From an uncultured Muribaculaceae bacterium (lineage in GTDB: Bacteria; Bacteroidota; Bacteroidia; Bacteroidales; Muribaculaceae), in contig CAJTUF010000016.1 in assembly GCA_910579675.1 (NCBI GenBank), positions 23,038 through 76,980 of the forward strand: a stretch of DNA of 53,943 nt, in the 5' to 3' direction. Positions 8,890 to 19,074 of the stretch are shown one piece after another. The translations under genes were made by a program, and so were the position numbers. Position 1 is the first letter of the stretch; each line of letters opens with the position of its first letter. The notes beneath the pieces were generated by a model, which saw only the letters and a program-made list of their open reading frames with translations, was not told the origin of the DNA and made no database searches.

Positions 8890-10770
8890 TCATTGAAGTT
8901 CCGACAGCTCGAGCCATCGCATCTCCTGAGTGTCGAGCAGATCCTTGATCTCGGCATAGCGGGCCGAGAGGGCGGCGGCATCGTCGATGATCTCGCCCGA
9001 GGCAAAGCGAGCGTCGATGGCTTTCATCTCGGCGGTGAGGGTGTCGATGGATTGGCTGAGAGCTTCAAACTCTTTCTGCTCCTTGAAGCTCATCTTGCGC
9101 TTGCGCTCGGTGAGGCGTGGCTTCTCCTTGCGCGACGCCTGCTGATCGGCCGTGGCGGCCGCCTCTTTCCCGGCGCTGCGAGCCTGACGGCGCTGATGCT
9201 CGCGGTAGTCGGAGTAGCTGCCGGGGAAATCCGACACCTTGCCCTCGCCTTCAAACACAAAGAGATGGTCGACAATCGAGTCGAGGAAAAAGCGGTCGTG
9301 GCTCACCACGATAACGCATCCCTCGAAGTCGGCCAGATACTCTTCGAGAAGACCGAGGGTCACTATGTCGAGGTCGTTGGTGGGCTCGTCGAGGATAAGG
9401 AAATTGGGCTGGCGCATCAGCACCGTGGCGAGATGCAGGCGCGCTTTCTCGCCGCCCGAGAGGGTGTGGATATATTTCTGCTGATCTGGCGGGGAGAAGA
9501 GAAACCGGGTGAGAAACTGCATCGGGGAATAATGTCGTGCACCATTGTCGAGGCTCACATCCTCGAGTATGTCGGTCACGGCGTCGATCACCTTCTTGGT
9601 CTCGTCAAAAGCTATGCCATCCTGCGAGTAGTAGCCGAAGCGTACCGTCGATCCCACATCCCATGTGCCGGAGTCGGGCTCCACAAGGCCCTGGAGCATC
9701 TTGATGAAAGTGGACTTACCCACACCGTTGGGCCCAATGATGCCCACCTTCTCGTAGCGGGCAAAAGTGTAGGTGAAGTGGTCGAGCACCTTCTTGTCGC
9801 CATAAGCCTTGCATATGTCGTGGGCCTCGAATATCTTGGATCCAATATATCCGGCAGCCACATCGAGATTGACATTCCGCTCGGTGAGGTCGACACGGGT
9901 GCGCTCCTTGAGCTCATGGTAGGCGTCGATGCGGTATTTGGCTTTTCCGGCACGCGCCTGAGGCTGGCGGCGCATCCATTCGGTCTCGCGCCGCAGAGTG
10001 TTGCGCAGTCGCTCCTGCTCGGCGGTCATGGCCTCAAGGCGCTCGGCCCGGCGCCGGAGGTAGTAGTCGAAATTACCGGCGTGGAAGTAGGCGTGGCGAC
10101 CGTCGAGCTCCACGATCCGGTTGCACACCCGGTCGAGAAAATAGCGGTCGTGGGTCACAAGGAGGAGAGTCACCCGCGAGTGGGAAAGATATGATTCGAG
10201 CCATTCGATCACCTCGATGTCGAGATGGTTGGTGGGCTCGTCGAGTATCATCAGATCGGGGCGCTCAAGGATAAGACGAGCGAGTGCCACCCGCTTGCGC
10301 TGACCGCCCGAGAGGGTGTCGGTGCGGGCCGACAGATCGGTGATGTGGAGCTGGGTGAGGAGCTGGGTCAGGCGGTCCTCATAGTCCCATGCGCTTGCGG
10401 CATCCATCTCGGCCGAGGCGGCGTTGATAAGCTCTGGATCGCCCGAGGCGAGGGCGGCCTGATAGTCGGTCACAGCCTTGGCGGTTGCACCTGCCGCATG
10501 GGCCAGGCAGCTTTCGAGCACAGTCGATCCGGGTGCAAACTCTGGCGTCTGGGCCAGATAGCCCACGCGGATGTCGGCTCGGAATATCACGCTACCGCTG
10601 TCGGGGGCCTCCTCGCCGGCTATTATTTTCAGCAGTGTCGACTTGCCGGTGCCGTTGCGGGCAACTATGCCTATTTTGTCGCCTTCATCAATGCCGAAGG
10701 TCACGGATTCAAACAGCAGCTCTTCCGAGTAGCTTTTTGTGAGGTCGTCGATCTGTAGATATGTTGCCAC
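8890..10770 (-). CDS. ABC-F family ATPase (Uup-like)
   Basis: This 626-residue soluble protein has two ABC ATPase domains and no membrane segment, the ABC-F arrangement of ribosome-associated translation factors. Domain 1 has Walker A ARNGTGKST (residues 38-46), signature LSGGQRKRVALARL and Walker B with LDEPTNHLD. Domain 2 has GPNGVGKST, LSGGEKARLHLA and LDEPTNDLD. The interdomain linker is basic and rich in Arg and Glu. A charged C-terminal helical stretch (about 555-626) resembles the Uup coiled coil, so Uup is the closest subgroup; an antibiotic-protection role is less likely. The start is GTG at 10770, 32 bases from a clear -7 box. Confidence 0.9.
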   Translation of the reverse strand: MATYLQIDDLTKSYSEELLFESVTFGIDEGDKIGIVARNGTGKSTLLKIIAGEEAPDSGSVIFRADIRVGYLAQTPEFAPGSTVLESCLAHAAGATAKAVTDYQAALASGDPELINAASAEMDAASAWDYEDRLTQLLTQLHITDLSARTDTLSGGQRKRVALARLILERPDLMILDEPTNHLDIEVIEWLESYLSHSRVTLLLVTHDRYFLDRVCNRIVELDGRHAYFHAGNFDYYLRRRAERLEAMTAEQERLRNTLRRETEWMRRQPQARAGKAKYRIDAYHELKERTRVDLTERNVNLDVAAGYIGSKIFEAHDICKAYGDKKVLDHFTYTFARYEKVGIIGPNGVGKSTFIKMLQGLVEPDSGTWDVGSTVRFGYYSQDGIAFDETKKVIDAVTDILEDVSLDNGARHYSPMQFLTRFLFSPPDQQKYIHTLSGGEKARLHLATVLMRQPNFLILDEPTNDLDIVTLGLLEEYLADFEGCVIVVSHDRFFLDSIVDHLFVFEGEGKVSDFPGSYSDYREHQRRQARSAGKEAAATADQQASRKEKPRLTERKRKMSFKEQKEFEALSQSIDTLTAEMKAIDARFASGEIIDDAAALSARYAEIKDLLDTQEMRWLELSELQ

Positions 10771-10801
10771 TTTGCGGGATGGTATTGGGGATAATTTCTC
10801 A

Positions 10802-10833
10802 CAAAATTAGCAAATAAAGCCTAAAGGTGCAAA
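10802..10833 (-). promoter_or_regulatory. Bacteroidota-type promoter for the ABC-F/trkHA/rluA operon
   Basis: On the minus strand a -33 TTTG (10830-10833) and a -7 TAATTTTG (10802-10809) are separated by 20 bp, matching the TTTG / TAnnTTTG consensus. Transcription would begin near 10795, about 25 bases before the GTG start at 10770. Confidence 0.75.
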
Positions 10834-10863
10834 CGGAGCCGCAGCAAAAGGGGAGCCGCGGAC

Positions 10864-13800
10864 TCAGCGGGCGAGCGACAGGTTGAAGCTGAAGCCGAAA
10901 GCAGTCGATGAGGTGGGATAGGCCGTGGAGCTCACAATGGGGGTGTTGATCTGATGTTCAAGATATGTGCCGATATTGAGGCGGCGGCTCATCTGATACT
11001 TTGCTGCGAGGTTGAAGCTGATGGTGCGGGTGCCCGAAGTGGCCTGCGTGTAGGCGGTCTCGATGCGGCGTATCAAGGCCTGGTTCTGGGCAAATGAGAA
11101 GTCGCCGGTGATGTTGAGGTCGTGCGACACTCCTGTCTGGCTACCCCGCATCCTGAGCACCGAGTTGAAGCCGATAATCTTATAGCCGAGGCCCATGGTG
11201 ATGCCACGGGTTGTGGCCTCTACCACCTGTCCAGCGGAGGTGTTGAGGGTGAGTGTGCGCTGCTCTCGCCATTCGGCATTGACGGTGAGATTGTTTTTGA
11301 GAGTGGCGGCGGCGCCTATCAGCGGAGCGAAGCGCTCGTTGATGGCCACCGACGAGATGTTGAAGGGGGACGACGGGATAGGCTGGCCCGAGAGCTCGTC
11401 GAGCGTGAATCCGAGGTCGGAGCTTCCGTCGATGGCCACCCAGTTGAGATAGGAGCTGTATGACCCTACGGTGTAGGTACACTGATAGGCGTGGGAAAGG
11501 GTAAATGACTTGAATATATCTTTGAGACGCCCGAGATTGACAAGCCCCTCGTAGGTCACCCTCCAGTTGGGCCTCACGGCGCTCAGCGATGGGAACGGGT
11601 TGAGAAATTGCTTGTTGGGGTTGCGCGAGGTGTATGCAGCCATGAAGGCGGGTATGAGCACATCAGAGCCGGTGGTCGACACGGTGCCTACAGCCGGATC
11701 GTAGGGTTTCCCGGCATGGATATTGTCGGCCATGAAGCCACCCGAGGGGTAGGTGGCGCCGGCATATCGGCTCTCGATGCGGGCTGCCACTACCGGGATG
11801 TTTTCGATGAAGCGGTTGAAGGCCTGCGACTCATATCCGTTGTCGGGCCCGGAACTGCGCAGGGCGGTTGCTATGGCCACTCCGGTCATGGTGAATGACC
11901 CGGCATAGGAGGTGGGCATGTCGGCATACATGAACTGCACCTGTCGGGTGCGGCTGTCGGTGCGGTTGGATGTGAGCTGGATCTTGAGCCCGGGGAGCGG
12001 TTCGAGGTTGAGTTCGAGGTTGAGCTCGTTGGTGCGCGAGAAGTTGGCGGGCGAGGTCTGGCCGTCGTCGGTCATGAGCCATCCACGCTCCTTGGCGCGG
12101 TCAACATAGTCGTCGCCATAGAAGCCGAAAGCAAACCCGAGGCCGGGGGCCATGGGGCCGTAGGCCGCCGTCTGTCCGAACGCATCGCCTATCGAAGGGA
12201 TGAACAGAGGCAGGGAGAGTGATCGGGTCGATCTGAATCTTACGGCGAGGGAGCGGGGCGCCATGGCCACTCTCGCCGCATATTGCCCGATGTTGCCGAG
12301 GAGAGTGCGCTGCTCTTTCATCACCTCGGTGATGGTGAGTTTCAGGGTGCGGCTGCCGGTGTCGAGCAGCTCCAGATTGTTGTTGTCGACGATGCGGGTG
12401 CGCAGTCTCACCGGCTTCCCGTCGGGGTCGTTTATGTCGGTAGCCACGATTTTGAGCTTCCGGGTGCGCAGATTGTGGCGCACGAGGGTCGAGGAGTCGG
12501 GCCGGAGCTCTATGTTCCGCTCAAAGCGTCGCGCCTTCCTTGCGCGGGTCTGCTGGCGGCGGTTGGGGTTGAATCGGCTGGTCACCTCCTTGAGATACGG
12601 AATCTTGGAGTAGATATTTTCAAAGTTGAGGCGACCGTCGGCACCGTAGGTGGTCTGGTTGGAAATAGTGTTGCCGAGATTTACCCCCTCTACCGTAGCG
12701 CCACGATCCCAGCGGTAGGATGAGTTGTAGTTCATGGTTCCGCTGAGGAAGTCGAGCGCCGGAATTTTTGAAAAAGGAGCGGTGTAGGTGGCGGTGGCTG
12801 TCTGGTTGTAGGCCCAGGGTGTGCCGAGATGGAGGATGCTCTGCATCACGGTGTCTTTCCATTCCCGGTACTTGTCGGGAAACAGACGCCTGTTGACCGC
12901 ACCGGCCGGCTCCTCGATCCTTGCCGAGGTGTTGGAGGCAAAGGAGAGGTTGAGAGTTTTGGTCAGTGCCCATGTGAGATTGAGCTGCCGGTCCCATAGG
13001 AAGTTTTTGCTCACAGCCACCGGGAGCTGAAACATCTGGTCGACCTCCGAGCGAGTCTGCTGCTCGTAGTAGTAGCGGCTCATATTGGTGTTGAATGTTA
13101 TCGAGGTGGGGAGCCAGTTGAGTTCCCAGTCGTGGATAAACTTGAGGTTTTTCGACGCGCTCTTGATGAAAGCAAACGGCTTGAGGGGCTTGAAGTAGGG
13201 GTTGTAGGAGTACTGGAATGAGCCCCGGTAGTCGTTGGTGTTCTCATACTCCGTGGTGGGATTTACCTTGCTCTGCTTCGACGCTGAGAAGGAGATGGTG
13301 AAGTTGGCGGGATCCCACGGCATGGGGTTTTTGCTCCTCACATCGGATCGGAGGCCCGAGATGGAGAAGTTGCGGCTGGAGGTCTGCTCCACGGCAAATG
13401 CGCTGATGGAGTCGCGCTCGTGGCGCGAACCGGCGGCATCGAGGGCATCGCGGAGCCTTACGTCGGTGTCGAGCGGATTGTATTTGGGAGTGGTCTTCTC
13501 GCGGGAGTAGGAGAAGAACACCGGCGCTCTGAGCTTGGCGGCTGGCGGGGCAAATCGGCCGAGATCGGCCTGCACGGCCACATCGTAGCGTGCATAGTCG
13601 TCCATGCGCCGCTGGTTGAGGCTCTGATCCACGTTGCCGAAACCGGTCGACTCGTAGTGGGCACCGAGATTGAGGGTTGCAATGTCGCTCACGGCAAGAT
13701 TGGCAGTGCCCTTGGCCGCCCAACCGCCCTCGCTGTCGAAGTCGGTCACTTTGAGCTCGTTGACCCATACGGTGCCATCCTTGATGGTAGAGCTGTTGTT

Positions 13801-16800
13801 GCGTATGCCTATCATCATCACCCTTATGTCGCCGAGAGTTGGATTGCCCATCACGGCCATCGTGTTGCGCTCGTGGTCGGGGTCGCGTCCGGTAAACAGA
13901 ATCCCATATCCTACCCCGGGCTCATCGGCGCGGCGTGCTCTATTTCGCTCGACCTTGAGGTCGACAAGACGCTGCAGGTCGAGGTCGAGGAAGTTGTCGA
14001 GAGGCCACACGATCTCGCGCTCGCTCTCGGAGTCGTATCGTCCCGGAGGGGTGAGTTTAAGCGGAATCTCGTATTCATAGAAATTGCTCTTGACATCCGA
14101 TCCGAGGCGTATGAAGAGCGATAGATCGTCGGAGCTCAGCATGGTGGTGTTGTCGATGAGCGCTTCGGCGTGGGTCCACATCTGGAGCCGCCTGTAGTTG
14201 CGCAGATCCTGCCGGGTGTTGCGGTACACAGCTCTGGCGTCGCCGGGCCGCAGCCCTATCACCTTCATCGACATCGACTGCTCGTTTTCCTGAATGATCT
14301 GGCTCTGGGATGGATCGGATATGCGGCTCACTCCGGGGGGAAGGATGTAGTTGACCGGCTGCCGCTGGGCATTTTCCTCGATATTGACCACTGATATGTC
14401 GAGCTGACCCTCGGCGGGGGTGTCGCCGCGGCTGTTGAGGTTGAAATCGTAGGTGCGCCAGTCGCCTTCCACCAGTTCGAGGGTTGCGAAGCGGAGGTGG
14501 GTCGTGGCTTTGAAGCCGGTCATGAACATACGCATGAATCGGATGGTGGAGAAGTCGTTGATCGAGCCAACGGCTTTCTGGAAGTCGGAGAGGGGTATCT
14601 TGAACTGGTACCACTCCACCTCGGGATTTGATCCGTCGGGGGTGTAGACCACCGAGGTCTGCTTGTCGGTGATATAGTTGCGCCCTACTTCGAGATCTTC
14701 GGGCCGGAGAGAGATGCGATACTGGAAGTAGCGTTCATACTCGTTGAGAGTATTGTCCTGATTGATATCCTCCACGTCGGGGAGTGCGCGCGAGCTCTGG
14801 TAGAGCGGCTCACCGGCATCTTCGGGGGAGAGAGAGTTGCCCTCCACGCCGTTGTAGCGCTTGTATCGTTCGAGGATCGAGAGGTGCATCTCGTCGTAGT
14901 CGTAGCCACGGTAGAAGTGGTAGTTGTCGCCAGCGGGGTCGTTGAGCGGAGAGAACGGGTCGGCTTCCATCCGCGCGATGGTCTGGGGTGAGAGGCGGTT
15001 GCGCAGTTGCCCTACATAGTTGGAATAGGAAGGGAAATTGAATTCATCGGGGTTGAGGAGCCCGTCGAGACCGGTGTCCTGTATCAGGCGTGCCGAGGTG
15101 GCATTGTCGAAAGCATAGGTGAGGGAGTTTTGAGTGCTCACCCGTCCCCACACGGTCTCTTTCATAAACTGGTTGTTGCCATCGACAGGATTGCCATTTT
15201 CATAGACCTTGAGTCCATCCTTGAGTATATCTTCCGACAGCTCGCCGAGGTTGATATAGAGGTCGCCTCCATCCTCGTTGGGATTGTCGGGATCGAGAAA
15301 GGGATTCATGAGCCAGAACTGGATATACTCGATGTTGGTCGACTCGAAGTCGGTCACATCAAGCCGGCGCATGATTCCGCCCCAGCGTCGCTCGGGGTGG
15401 AGGAGATTGCCGTTTTCGTCGATGTCGGTTGCGTCGAGATTGTAGGGGCCGCGCTCGTTGGGGTAGAGCGAGAGGTTGAGGGTCTGGATCAGGTTGCTCT
15501 CGTCGTAGCTGAGCTCGCGTCCGGGAAATATCTCGTAGCTCTTGATCTCGCGCACATAGGGGTTGGAAAGCTGCTTGAGGTCGCTCTTGATATAGCCGGG
15601 GGCGAGAGAGGAGTTGCGCGAGGTGAAGAGCCGGTCGATGTAATACCAGTTGAGAAGTGCGCGGTTTTTACCATAGGCCACGTCGTTGGACAGCGCGGCC
15701 TCGGGGAAAAGGGCGTCGGCCGACGGGTCGTAGGGGGTGGAGGCGAGAAACCATGTGTAGGGGCTGCGGAGGTCGAGACCACGCTGGGCGCTCTCGAAGT
15801 CGTCGATATAGGAGCTGCCCTTGTTGCTGCCGCTCTTCTGGGCCGCAGGGAAGAGCTTGGCCACCTCGCCCTGGAGCGATAGGCGCGAGGGTGCGGTGGC
15901 GTTGACGGTGGGTATACGGTTGAGGAGGTTTGTGAGCCACATGAACTGGGTGGAATAGGCGAAGTTGAGCCCGAGCATGGTGTTGTTGACTGTCTCGTCG
16001 CCGATATTCACCTTCTCGATCAGCGCTTTCTCGCCATAGTGGAGCACAGTGGCGCCGATGTTGAAATTTTTGTTGAAAGCATAGTTGAGGTCGAGGCCGA
16101 GGAGATTTTTCCGCTGGGTGGCGAAAAGGTTGCTCTGATCTTCGAGAGTAACCGATATGCTTTGGCCTGAGTCGATTATGCTCTGGTTGGTGATGGTGAC
16201 GGTGCCCATGGCATAGTCGACGGTGTAGTCGCTGTTTTCGGTGAGCCTCACGCCGCCGGCCATCACCACTACCGATCCGCGCGGCACATTGTAGGCGCCC
16301 AGCGAGATACGCGATCCGGAGCTCGCCTGATACTCGCCCGAGAGCATGAATTTGTTTTTATCGGCATACTGGCGGGCCACGGTGAGGGTGGAGTCGTAGA
16401 GCTCTGTATAGGCATACTGCTCGGCAATGACCGGGTTGCCTATAGCCTTGGCCAGATGGGAGCCGAAGGGCTCGGCCACGGGAAAGTAGATCAATCCCCT
16501 CTCGGGGTTGATGGTGTAGCCTTCGATATAGTCGAAAAATCCGTCGGAATTGCTCTCCTGGTTAGAGTCGAGGCGGTCGAGATTCATCACCTGCAGGAGG
16601 CTCTTGTCGTTGAGCCCCGGCACCGGGAGATAGTTTATCTCTGTTCCGGTGGTGTCGGATAGATATTTGATGTTGAGCCGGAAGTTCTGGCGCTGAATGT
16701 CGGAGGCACCGAGCGAATACACATTTTTCATCATCAGGCGCCACATGGGCTCGCGCGGATCCTGAGTGGTGCTCTTGAGCATCTTCACATACAGGCTCTG

Positions 16801-18327
16801 GTCGGTGGTGGTGATGTCGGCCGAGAACTCGCCCACCTGATAGACCTGTCCGCGGTAGGTGTATTCATAGGCCACGGCGAGTACCTGATCGGCGTTTAGG
16901 CGGCTGCGGAGGGAGATATATCCGAGGGTGCTGTTGAGGGTATATTCGTTGGCCGAGAGGAGCCGTGCGCTCTCCACCTTCTCAAACGCGCGTCCGCCCA
17001 TGATGCCAAAAGCGCTGAGGGGCTGGAGGGCCTGGGTGACGGTGTTGATGTCGCGGGCGCCGGGATAGTCGCTCTTGATCTCCTGAAGCAGGTTGTTGCT
17101 CTGGTTGGATGGGTTTGGATAGGCTGGATTGGGAATCCAGTGGTCAGACGCCAGATGCGACTCCTCGCCCAGATCCATGAAAGCCACGAGGTTGCGGCTC
17201 TGATTATAGGTGCTGTTTTTGTTGGTGACCCATACCTCGATGCGGGTGATCTGTATGCCGGAGCTGACATATGGCAGTTTGGATGCAAACTCATCGTAGT
17301 GGTCGCGGAAGTATTGCGACAGGAAGAAGTGTGCGTTGGCCTGATAGTCGTCGGCCTGAACTGAGAAGTCGGTGGTCTGCGCTCCCCGCTTGGTGCTCAC
17401 TGAGCGGCTCACAGAGTTCTGCTGGCTCACGAGTGCCGTGGCGGTGAGCTTTCCAAACTGTAGTTTTGACTTTATGCCAAACAGGGCTGTGGAGCCACGT
17501 ATGAGCGACGATCCGGTGGTGAGGCTCACATTGCCCGCCTCGATGCTCTTCACTATGTCGTCTTCTTTTCCCTCATATTGCAGCTTGATGTTTTTTGAGT
17601 CGAAAGCAAAGGTGGCGTCGGTGTTGTAGTTCATATTGAAACTCAGGCGATCGCCCACCGAGGCCTGGACGGTGGCCTGGATCTTCTGGTCGAAGTCAAA
17701 GAAGGTTTTGCGGCGCGAGGTGAGCGACAAAGCCGGATTGTCGGTGAAGTTGCTCTTGATGCCCATGTCGATCTGCACCGAGCCCTGGGTGCGGAGCGCG
17801 AGGCCTCCCGGACCGAAGATTTTTTCGAGAGGCCCGAGGGCAAAGCTCATGTCGAGCACATTGAATGGCTCGCGCTGCCCCTCCGGGCCTCCGGTGAGAT
17901 GGGCCGAGTTGCGCTGATGGTAGTAGCGGGCCATGCTTTGGCGTGTCTGCCAGGCATTGTACTGTGCCGGTGTGAGGATAAATGGGGTGGAAACGGTAGT
18001 CTCGCCCAGCTTGGAACTCACCACATAACATCCTATCGAGGGGTCGTAGACTATCTCGGTGCGTACATTGCGCGGGTCGGAGAGATCGGCCGGATATGGG
18101 GGCGCCACCAGATCTTCGTAGCTTGAGGGGAAGATAGGCTTGACCGGAAAAGGGAGCAGAGATGAATCAGACGGGGTGGCCGATGAGGCGGGAGAGGCGT
18201 TGAGACGCACCGGCGGAGGGCCGATGGGGGTCCCGCCGGGGAGCACTGACTGGGCCGCAAGAGTGGCAGGGAGCAGGGCGATCAGGAGCAGCAGCAGACA
18301 AGCCGCCACGCAAATGCGCGACGACAT
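10864..18327 (-). CDS. sprA: Cell-surface protein SprA (type IX secretion outer-membrane translocon)
   Basis: This 2487-residue giant outer-membrane protein matches the usual 2400-2500 residues of SprA/Sov. Family knowledge: SprA forms the barrel through which type IX cargo crosses the outer membrane. The signal peptide is clear (AACLLLLLIALLPATLAAQ). The frame extends to a GTG at 18372, but the ATG at 18327 gives a compact signal peptide and is preferred. Long stretches of alternating aromatic strands run to the C-terminus, which ends in FGFSFNLSLAR, as expected of a barrel. No other type IX gene (PorV, PorU, GldKLMN) is in the window. The coupled glycosyltransferase/HAD pair lies just upstream on the same strand, about 108 bases away, so readthrough is possible. 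Confidence 0.92.
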   Translation of the reverse strand: MSSRICVAACLLLLLIALLPATLAAQSVLPGGTPIGPPPVRLNASPASSATPSDSSLLPFPVKPIFPSSYEDLVAPPYPADLSDPRNVRTEIVYDPSIGCYVVSSKLGETTVSTPFILTPAQYNAWQTRQSMARYYHQRNSAHLTGGPEGQREPFNVLDMSFALGPLEKIFGPGGLALRTQGSVQIDMGIKSNFTDNPALSLTSRRKTFFDFDQKIQATVQASVGDRLSFNMNYNTDATFAFDSKNIKLQYEGKEDDIVKSIEAGNVSLTTGSSLIRGSTALFGIKSKLQFGKLTATALVSQQNSVSRSVSTKRGAQTTDFSVQADDYQANAHFFLSQYFRDHYDEFASKLPYVSSGIQITRIEVWVTNKNSTYNQSRNLVAFMDLGEESHLASDHWIPNPAYPNPSNQSNNLLQEIKSDYPGARDINTVTQALQPLSAFGIMGGRAFEKVESARLLSANEYTLNSTLGYISLRSRLNADQVLAVAYEYTYRGQVYQVGEFSADITTTDQSLYVKMLKSTTQDPREPMWRLMMKNVYSLGASDIQRQNFRLNIKYLSDTTGTEINYLPVPGLNDKSLLQVMNLDRLDSNQESNSDGFFDYIEGYTINPERGLIYFPVAEPFGSHLAKAIGNPVIAEQYAYTELYDSTLTVARQYADKNKFMLSGEYQASSGSRISLGAYNVPRGSVVVMAGGVRLTENSDYTVDYAMGTVTITNQSIIDSGQSISVTLEDQSNLFATQRKNLLGLDLNYAFNKNFNIGATVLHYGEKALIEKVNIGDETVNNTMLGLNFAYSTQFMWLTNLLNRIPTVNATAPSRLSLQGEVAKLFPAAQKSGSNKGSSYIDDFESAQRGLDLRSPYTWFLASTPYDPSADALFPEAALSNDVAYGKNRALLNWYYIDRLFTSRNSSLAPGYIKSDLKQLSNPYVREIKSYEIFPGRELSYDESNLIQTLNLSLYPNERGPYNLDATDIDENGNLLHPERRWGGIMRRLDVTDFESTNIEYIQFWLMNPFLDPDNPNEDGGDLYINLGELSEDILKDGLKVYENGNPVDGNNQFMKETVWGRVSTQNSLTYAFDNATSARLIQDTGLDGLLNPDEFNFPSYSNYVGQLRNRLSPQTIARMEADPFSPLNDPAGDNYHFYRGYDYDEMHLSILERYKRYNGVEGNSLSPEDAGEPLYQSSRALPDVEDINQDNTLNEYERYFQYRISLRPEDLEVGRNYITDKQTSVVYTPDGSNPEVEWYQFKIPLSDFQKAVGSINDFSTIRFMRMFMTGFKATTHLRFATLELVEGDWRTYDFNLNSRGDTPAEGQLDISVVNIEENAQRQPVNYILPPGVSRISDPSQSQIIQENEQSMSMKVIGLRPGDARAVYRNTRQDLRNYRRLQMWTHAEALIDNTTMLSSDDLSLFIRLGSDVKSNFYEYEIPLKLTPPGRYDSESEREIVWPLDNFLDLDLQRLVDLKVERNRARRADEPGVGYGILFTGRDPDHERNTMAVMGNPTLGDIRVMMIGIRNNSSTIKDGTVWVNELKVTDFDSEGGWAAKGTANLAVSDIATLNLGAHYESTGFGNVDQSLNQRRMDDYARYDVAVQADLGRFAPPAAKLRAPVFFSYSREKTTPKYNPLDTDVRLRDALDAAGSRHERDSISAFAVEQTSSRNFSISGLRSDVRSKNPMPWDPANFTISFSASKQSKVNPTTEYENTNDYRGSFQYSYNPYFKPLKPFAFIKSASKNLKFIHDWELNWLPTSITFNTNMSRYYYEQQTRSEVDQMFQLPVAVSKNFLWDRQLNLTWALTKTLNLSFASNTSARIEEPAGAVNRRLFPDKYREWKDTVMQSILHLGTPWAYNQTATATYTAPFSKIPALDFLSGTMNYNSSYRWDRGATVEGVNLGNTISNQTTYGADGRLNFENIYSKIPYLKEVTSRFNPNRRQQTRARKARRFERNIELRPDSSTLVRHNLRTRKLKIVATDINDPDGKPVRLRTRIVDNNNLELLDTGSRTLKLTITEVMKEQRTLLGNIGQYAARVAMAPRSLAVRFRSTRSLSLPLFIPSIGDAFGQTAAYGPMAPGLGFAFGFYGDDYVDRAKERGWLMTDDGQTSPANFSRTNELNLELNLEPLPGLKIQLTSNRTDSRTRQVQFMYADMPTSYAGSFTMTGVAIATALRSSGPDNGYESQAFNRFIENIPVVAARIESRYAGATYPSGGFMADNIHAGKPYDPAVGTVSTTGSDVLIPAFMAAYTSRNPNKQFLNPFPSLSAVRPNWRVTYEGLVNLGRLKDIFKSFTLSHAYQCTYTVGSYSSYLNWVAIDGSSDLGFTLDELSGQPIPSSPFNISSVAINERFAPLIGAAATLKNNLTVNAEWREQRTLTLNTSAGQVVEATTRGITMGLGYKIIGFNSVLRMRGSQTGVSHDLNITGDFSFAQNQALIRRIETAYTQATSGTRTISFNLAAKYQMSRRLNIGTYLEHQINTPIVSSTAYPTSSTAFGFSFNLSLAR

Positions 18328-18435
18328 GGCGGCAAGATTGATGGATATATGATTGGTATAGCGGTGGTTCACTCCTGTGGCGGCGCATGGTGAGCGGAGA
18401 GGCGCCGTAACTACAACGCCTCCGGAGCCCCTTTA

Positions 18436-19074
18436 TTATGTACGCGCGCGAAAAAGGGACAGCTCTCCTATCAATTGGGCAGGTGATGTTACGGTTTTGC
18501 CGGCGGCGGCAATGGCATGTGGCGACGGGCATGGGGCGTAGGCGGCGGCGATGGAGTGGTGGGCCACGCGCATGGCCGGAGCGTCGTTGGCTCCGTCGCC
18601 GATCATCACCACGGTGTGACCGAGAGCCTTATAACGGTCCACGACGGCTCTCTTGTCTATCACCCTTACAGGGCCGCATATATGCCCGGAAGCGATGGCG
18701 CATGATGAGAAAAATGCTTTGCATCCAATCTTTGTGGCGAGGGGGCGGCAAAAGCACTCGAGGTTGCTGCTCACGATGACGCACCGGTTGCTCTCGGAGG
18801 CTATGAAGCCGACAATCTCGGCATGGAGACCGAGCCCTGCGATTATATCGGATATAAGACTAACGGGAAAGGGCGCGAGGCGCATCAGCCGCCCTACAAG
18901 GTCGGCGGCATAGTCATGACCGGGCCGGGCTGAGAGACATGCGGCACGAGTGTCGGCTGCCAGCTCTCCGTTTAGTCCGAGAGCGCGGTCGATGGCCACG
19001 AGGCTCTCCTCGACAGTGATCACGCCGTCGAGGTCAAAGAGAAACAGCGGATCTCCGGAGCGTTGCAGGGTCAT
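18436..19074 (-). CDS. HAD-superfamily phosphatase (SerB-like)
   Basis: This 212-residue cytoplasmic phosphatase has the HAD motifs in order: DLDGVIT at residues 14-20 (Asp14 nucleophile, Asp16 acid/base), VSSN in motif II, and GDGANDAPAM in motifs III-IV. The helical cap between motifs I and II fits the type Ib group with phosphoserine phosphatase, but at this size and with GVIT rather than the usual DST the substrate is open. Its ATG overlaps the stop of the upstream glycosyltransferase in an ATGA (19071-19074), so the two are translationally coupled and may act in one pathway. Confidence 0.8.
   Translation of the reverse strand: MTLQRSGDPLFLFDLDGVITVEESLVAIDRALGLNGELAADTRAACLSARPGHDYAADLVGRLMRLAPFPVSLISDIIAGLGLHAEIVGFIASESNRCVIVSSNLECFCRPLATKIGCKAFFSSCAIASGHICGPVRVIDKRAVVDRYKALGHTVVMIGDGANDAPAMRVAHHSIAAAYAPCPSPHAIAAAGKTVTSPAQLIGELSLFRART

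Noticed and set aside
8868..9005. N-terminal extension of trkH into the ABC-F gene
   Set aside because: The added residues are encoded within the ABC-F 3' end and are not membrane-like; an ATG at 8867 gives a clean 22-base spacing.
8893..10194. 433-codon plus-strand frame opposite the ABC-F gene
   Set aside because: It mirrors the ABC-F codons, with no domain or start signal of its own.
15007..15882. 291-codon plus-strand frame opposite sprA
   Set aside because: It is a shadow of SprA; Glu/Val/Gly-rich with no recognisable fold.
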